A stretch of 40,762 nt of DNA from Bacteroidota bacterium. Lineage in GTDB: Bacteria; Bacteroidota; Bacteroidia; Chitinophagales; Chitinophagaceae. Both the position numbers and the translations under genes were made by a program. The notes under the pieces are model-generated. The model was not told the origin of the DNA. It saw nothing but the letters and a program-made list of their open reading frames with translations, and made no database searches. The stretch spans positions 1 through 40,762 of the forward strand of contig JAFEAB010000035.1 in NCBI GenBank assembly GCA_018266615.1, read 5' to 3'. Shown here in pieces: positions 36,767 through 40,762 of this stretch (its first letter is position 1; each line of letters starts with the position of its first letter).

Positions 36767-39277
36767 TTGAAAAATTTACTAATTATCTCCTTACTTTTCT
36801 TCACCTCCGTTGGAGTATCTGCGCAACTCAAATCGCCAGATGATTTCCTGGGCTATAAAATAGGAACCCGGTTTACCCCTCACTATAAAATTGTGGAATA
36901 CTTTCATTATGTAGCCAACCATTCCAAGATGGTGGCTTTAAAAGAATATGGTGAAACCAATGAGAAGCGTCCTCTTTTAGTAGCGTTTGTAGGTGCTGAG
37001 GCGAATATCAATCAATTGGAAAAAATCCGGGTTAATAATTTAACCCTGGCAAGGCAGGGTGAGGCAGGAAGTGTTGGAAATACGGATGCCCCGGCTATTG
37101 TATGGCTAAGTTATAATGTGCATGGCAATGAGCCGACTTCTTCGGAAGCTGCCATGCTAACCTTGTTTGCATTGGCCGATCCCACAAATAAGGAAACCAA
37201 AGAATGGCTGAAAAATACCCTGGTGGCCATCGATCCCTGCGAAAATCCTGATGGAAGAGACCGTTATGTAAATTGGTACAACAGTGTTGTGGGAAATAAT
37301 TTTGACCCCTGGCCTTACTCCCGCGAACACAGAGAACCCTGGCCCGGCGGAAGGACGAACCATTACAATTTTGACCTCAACCGCGATTGGGCCTGGCAAA
37401 CACAAAAGGAAAGCCAATTCCGAAGCGGTTTATACAATAAGTGGCTGCCACAGGTGCATATAGATCTTCACGAACAGGGTTATAATATTCCCTATTTTTT
37501 TCCTCCAGCGGCGGAACCCTATCATGATGTGATTACTCCCTGGCAACGAAAATTTCAGGTATTGGTGGGAAATAACAATGCCAAATATTTTGATAAAAAC
37601 CACTGGTTGTACTTTACCCACGAACGTTTTGATCTGTTTTATCCTTCTTACGGAGATACCTACCCGATATATAATGGAGCCATTGGTTTTACCTACGAGC
37701 AAGGTGGAATCGGGGGTGGCCTGGGCATTACCACATCGGATGGAGATACTCTAACTCTGGTGGAACGGGTTGCCCATCATTTTACCAGCAGTTTAAGTAC
37801 CATTGAGGTATCCTCAATAAATAGCAAGGAATTGATTAGTCAGTTTAAAAAATATTTTGATGATGCAATTTTAGGCAAAACGGGAGAATACAAAACGTAT
37901 ATCATAAAGTATGCTCCTCTGGATGACCAGCGCATAAAAAGCCTGAAGGAATTATTGGATAAAAATAAAATCGTTTATGGAACTTCATCAGGAACTGGAA
38001 AAGGGTTTAATTATCTTACAAAGCGGGAAGAAGTTTTCAATATTAATAAGGAAGACCTTGTGATTAGCACCCTTCAAGCCAAGTCTTCGTTGGTACAGGC
38101 CCTTTTTGAACCGAATCCAAAGCTTTCGGATTCTGCCACGTATGATATTACTGCCTGGGCCATGCCCTACTGCTACGGCCTCACTGCATTTGCCTGCAAA
38201 CAGGCATTTACAGTGGAGAAAAAGGAAGAAAATAATATTATTAAATTCTCTGCAGAGGCTCCGTACGGATTTATCATATCCTGGCAGGGAGGTGGAGTTT
38301 CTAAGGCAGTGGCACAAATGATAAATGAAGGAATTACAATCCGCTATTCAGAAAAACCTTTTACGGTAGGATTAAATACATTCAACCGGGGATCTGTGGT
38401 TATTTTAAAAACAGGAAATAAGCCGTTTGGGGATGAATTGTGGAACAGGGTTTCAAATATTATGCGGGATAACCAGGTTACCTATCAAATTGCCCATTCG
38501 GCCATGGTGGATGCGGGTTCTGATTTTGGAAGCGACATGTTTCACAAAATAAAAAAAACCAATGTGGCCCTATTAAGCGGAGATGGAGTAACCTCCTATG
38601 CTATGGGAGAAATATGGAGTTATTTTGATAATGAACTCCACTACCCGATCCATTTAATTAATAGTTCAGATTTTGGGAGGATTGATTTAAGCAGCATTGA
38701 TGTGCTGGTAATGGCAGATGGCAGGTATGATTTTTTAAACAATAAAGAAATATCTGAAAAACTGGCAAATTGGGTAAAGACCGGAGGAAAAATTGTGGCT
38801 TTGGAAGGAGCCGTAAAACAGCTAAGTAAACAGTCGTGGAGTAATTTAAAACCTAAAGCAGACAAGGAAGATTCAATTAATCAAAAAGACGTGGAGCCTT
38901 CCCAATACGCAGCACGAGAACAGGATGACATATCTGCTTCTACGCCAGGTGCGATATTTAAAGTTTCCATTGACAATACCCATCCGTTGATGTTCGGTTA
39001 CCCGGAATACTATTACTCCCTTAAAATGGATGGCGACCTTTACGATCCCATTCCCAAGGGGGAAGGCTGGAATGTGGGAGTTCTGAAATCTGATAAGGAG
39101 TTAGCCGGATTTGTAGGTGCCAGGCTCAGACCCAATTTAATGAATGGCGTATTGTTTGCAGTGCAGGATTTAGGAAGAGGAAATATCGTTTACCTTACCG
39201 ACAATGTAATGTTCAGGCAATTCTGGGAAAACGGAAAATTGATGTTTTTTAATGCTGTCTTTTTAGTGGGTGAATAA
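36767..39277 (+). CDS. M14 family zinc carboxypeptidase with C-terminal GATase1-like domain
   Basis: A secreted peptidase of about 836 residues. With a TTG start at 36767 it begins MKNLLIISLLFFTSVGVSAQ, a clean signal peptide. An upstream GTG at 36704 lies inside the susD terminator and is unlikely. The M14 zinc site is present: HGNE (His119, Glu122), a likely substrate-binding Arg in NPDGRDRY, a third-ligand region VHIDLHEQG (His231 or His235), and the catalytic Glu candidate at 311 in GFTYEQGG. After the peptidase domain, the C-terminal part from about residue 600 contains LINSSDFGRIDLSSIDVLVM and WVKTGGKIVALEG, resembling a glutamine-amidotransferase-like fold seen in related M14 proteins. 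It probably trims peptides or muropeptides in the periplasm or outside the cell. It follows SusCD but has its own transcription unit. Confidence 0.88.
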   Translation: MKNLLIISLLFFTSVGVSAQLKSPDDFLGYKIGTRFTPHYKIVEYFHYVANHSKMVALKEYGETNEKRPLLVAFVGAEANINQLEKIRVNNLTLARQGEAGSVGNTDAPAIVWLSYNVHGNEPTSSEAAMLTLFALADPTNKETKEWLKNTLVAIDPCENPDGRDRYVNWYNSVVGNNFDPWPYSREHREPWPGGRTNHYNFDLNRDWAWQTQKESQFRSGLYNKWLPQVHIDLHEQGYNIPYFFPPAAEPYHDVITPWQRKFQVLVGNNNAKYFDKNHWLYFTHERFDLFYPSYGDTYPIYNGAIGFTYEQGGIGGGLGITTSDGDTLTLVERVAHHFTSSLSTIEVSSINSKELISQFKKYFDDAILGKTGEYKTYIIKYAPLDDQRIKSLKELLDKNKIVYGTSSGTGKGFNYLTKREEVFNINKEDLVISTLQAKSSLVQALFEPNPKLSDSATYDITAWAMPYCYGLTAFACKQAFTVEKKEENNIIKFSAEAPYGFIISWQGGGVSKAVAQMINEGITIRYSEKPFTVGLNTFNRGSVVILKTGNKPFGDELWNRVSNIMRDNQVTYQIAHSAMVDAGSDFGSDMFHKIKKTNVALLSGDGVTSYAMGEIWSYFDNELHYPIHLINSSDFGRIDLSSIDVLVMADGRYDFLNNKEISEKLANWVKTGGKIVALEGAVKQLSKQSWSNLKPKADKEDSINQKDVEPSQYAAREQDDISASTPGAIFKVSIDNTHPLMFGYPEYYYSLKMDGDLYDPIPKGEGWNVGVLKSDKELAGFVGARLRPNLMNGVLFAVQDLGRGNIVYLTDNVMFRQFWENGKLMFFNAVFLVGE

Positions 39278-39371
39278 GATCCTTTTTTTCCTCCGTTGGA
39301 GTTGAATACCCGCGTGGAATTTGTCAGCATTACCACATTTAATTTTGATATAAAAATATTAATCTTCCTAA

Positions 39372-40046
39372 ATGGCAGAAGTAGAATCAGAAAATACGCA
39401 CCGGGATGGCTTACAACTGGAAAGGATGATTTTCTTTAGTGATGCCATCTTTGCCATTGCCATTACGATACTAATTATAGAAATAAAAATACCGGATATT
39501 CACTCCGGATCCATCACCGATAACCAACTTTGGCAGGGCCTGGTTTCCATCATCCCCAAATTTATCGGGTTCCTGGTTAGTTTTTTTGTAATTGGTTTGT
39601 ATTGGCTGGCCCATCATAGGATGTTTCGGTATGTTACCCATTGCAGCCAGAAACTTCTTTGGAACAACCTGCTTTTTATGTTACCCATTGTTGTGATGCC
39701 TTTTAGTACGGCATTTTTGAGTGAATACTACAATGTAAATCTGAAATTACCGCTTGCTGTTTACACCATAACGATTTGTTTTGCGGGATTGTTTTCCTTT
39801 CGGCTATGGAAGATAATAGGGAACCCAAAAAATCAATTAAGCACCAATTTAAACAGTGTTATTATGCGGTATAATACCGCCAGGGCGCTCATCATTCCTT
39901 CGGTATTTTTAGGTGCCTTTATTTTGTCTTTTATTAATCCCTGGATTTCGTACCTGATACCACCCTTTGCACCTTTTGCCACCAAGTTTATCCGAAAGTA
40001 TTTCACAAAAAAATACCCTGAAATTATGAGAGACCACCTGCACTAA
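39372..40046 (+). CDS. TMEM175-family potassium channel-like protein (DUF1211)
   Basis: A 224-residue membrane protein with the diagnostic TMEM175 first helix: Arg18 followed by FFSDAIFAIAITILIIEIKIP, that is, the RxxxFSD motif. Five or so further hydrophobic segments follow (for example IIPKFIGFLVSFFVIGLYWLAHH, LLFMLPIVVMPFSTAFL and ALIIPSVFLGAFILSFI). Bacterial TMEM175 proteins form tetrameric potassium-selective channels without the classical GYG filter. ATG 39372 lies six codons after AT-rich sequence without Shine-Dalgarno. The gene stands alone and converges on the 5S rRNA. Confidence 0.92.
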   Translation: MAEVESENTHRDGLQLERMIFFSDAIFAIAITILIIEIKIPDIHSGSITDNQLWQGLVSIIPKFIGFLVSFFVIGLYWLAHHRMFRYVTHCSQKLLWNNLLFMLPIVVMPFSTAFLSEYYNVNLKLPLAVYTITICFAGLFSFRLWKIIGNPKNQLSTNLNSVIMRYNTARALIIPSVFLGAFILSFINPWISYLIPPFAPFATKFIRKYFTKKYPEIMRDHLH

Positions 40047-40148
40047 TGAATCATCGGTTGGGGTTATAAATATTTAATTAGGATACTAAATCCTTCCGGC
40101 TCAATGAAGCTGGTTCGTCCCAGGCGAAAATGGGGCGGGTTGGGCAAT

Positions 40149-40177
40149 AAAAAAGCCCCACGAAAAATCGTGAGGCT
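40149..40177 (-). terminator. Terminator of the rRNA operon
   Basis: On the minus strand AGCCTCACG pairs with CGTGGGGCT (40177-40169 with 40162-40154) with one U-G wobble, and six T residues follow. The mismatch on the plus strand becomes a wobble only in minus-strand RNA, which fits an rRNA terminator read in that direction, nine bases beyond 5S. Confidence 0.85.
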
Positions 40178-40185
40178 TCAATGAA

Positions 40186-40297
40186 TATGGCAGCTACCTA
40201 CTCTCCCGCATTTTGGTGCAGTACCATCGGCCATGAGGGGCTTAACTTCTCTGTTCGGTATGGGAAGAGGTGAACACCCTCGGCAAAACCACCATAA
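40186..40297 (-). rRNA. rrf: 5S ribosomal RNA
   Basis: Read on the minus strand this is a complete 5S rRNA of about 112 bases. Terminal TATGG and CCATA pair. Conserved internal segments are CCCATACCGAACAG, GAAGTTAAGC, and the 3' GCGGGAGAGTAGGTAGCTGCC. It lies about 95 bases downstream of the 23S rRNA 3' end, the standard 16S-23S-5S order. The exact ends are approximate to a few bases. Confidence 0.93.
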
Positions 40298-40391
40298 AGA
40301 GGTATCCCGAATTATGGGGATAAATAAGATGACATATTGGAATAAGTGTAAAAGAACGAGAAACGTAATACTTCACAACAAAGTTGAAAAG

Positions 40392-40762
<371 letters not shown>

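Overview
The window looks like a chromosomal segment from a member of the Bacteroidota, most likely the Chitinophagaceae or a close relative. The evidence is three large secreted proteins ending in type IX secretion (T9SS, type B) sorting domains, a PorP/SprF partner, a SusC/SusD pair, a PorE-like TPR/beta-propeller/OmpA protein, and promoters of the Bacteroidota form TAnnTTTG. Family and genus are inferred, not proven.

Layout. 158-3123 (minus): two outer-membrane beta-barrel genes, one with an N-terminal helix-hairpin-helix region, whose ends share one base. 3213-11355 (plus): housekeeping genes folD, queE, a PorE-like OmpA protein, dprA, guaB, a DUF4105 membrane protein and an alpha/beta hydrolase. 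11415-17409 (plus): two tandem paralogous PKD/Ig-like surface proteins with T9SS tails. 17580-18469 (minus): a ribosome hibernation factor and a small membrane protein. About 600 bases without a convincing gene follow. 19086-27154 (plus): a 2326-residue adhesin-like protein and, 11 bases later, its PorP/SprF-type partner. 27212-27976 (minus): an SDR oxidoreductase. 28062-28135: tRNA-Pro(CGG), followed by an array in which the tRNA 3' end recurs twice inside structured palindromic units. 28550-31717: a GlxA-type AraC regulator, an AHSA1 protein, two VOC proteins and a lipoprotein. 32249-39277 (plus): SusC, SusD, then, after a strong terminator, an M14 metallopeptidase. 39372-40046: a TMEM175-type channel. 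40186-40762 (minus): 5S rRNA and the 3' part of 23S rRNA, the distal end of an rRNA operon that continues beyond the window.

How the genes fit together. The dominant theme is the cell surface: T9SS cargo, a PorP/SprF anchor, a PorE-like peptidoglycan-linked component, and TonB-dependent uptake by SusCD, possibly of peptides given the neighbouring M14 peptidase. The core genes (folD, guaB, queE, dprA, tRNA, rRNA) mark this as stable chromosome rather than a mobile island. The least explained structure is the tRNA-tail array at 28120-28540. Its two complete units carry closing inverted-repeat arms that differ in sequence between units but still pair.
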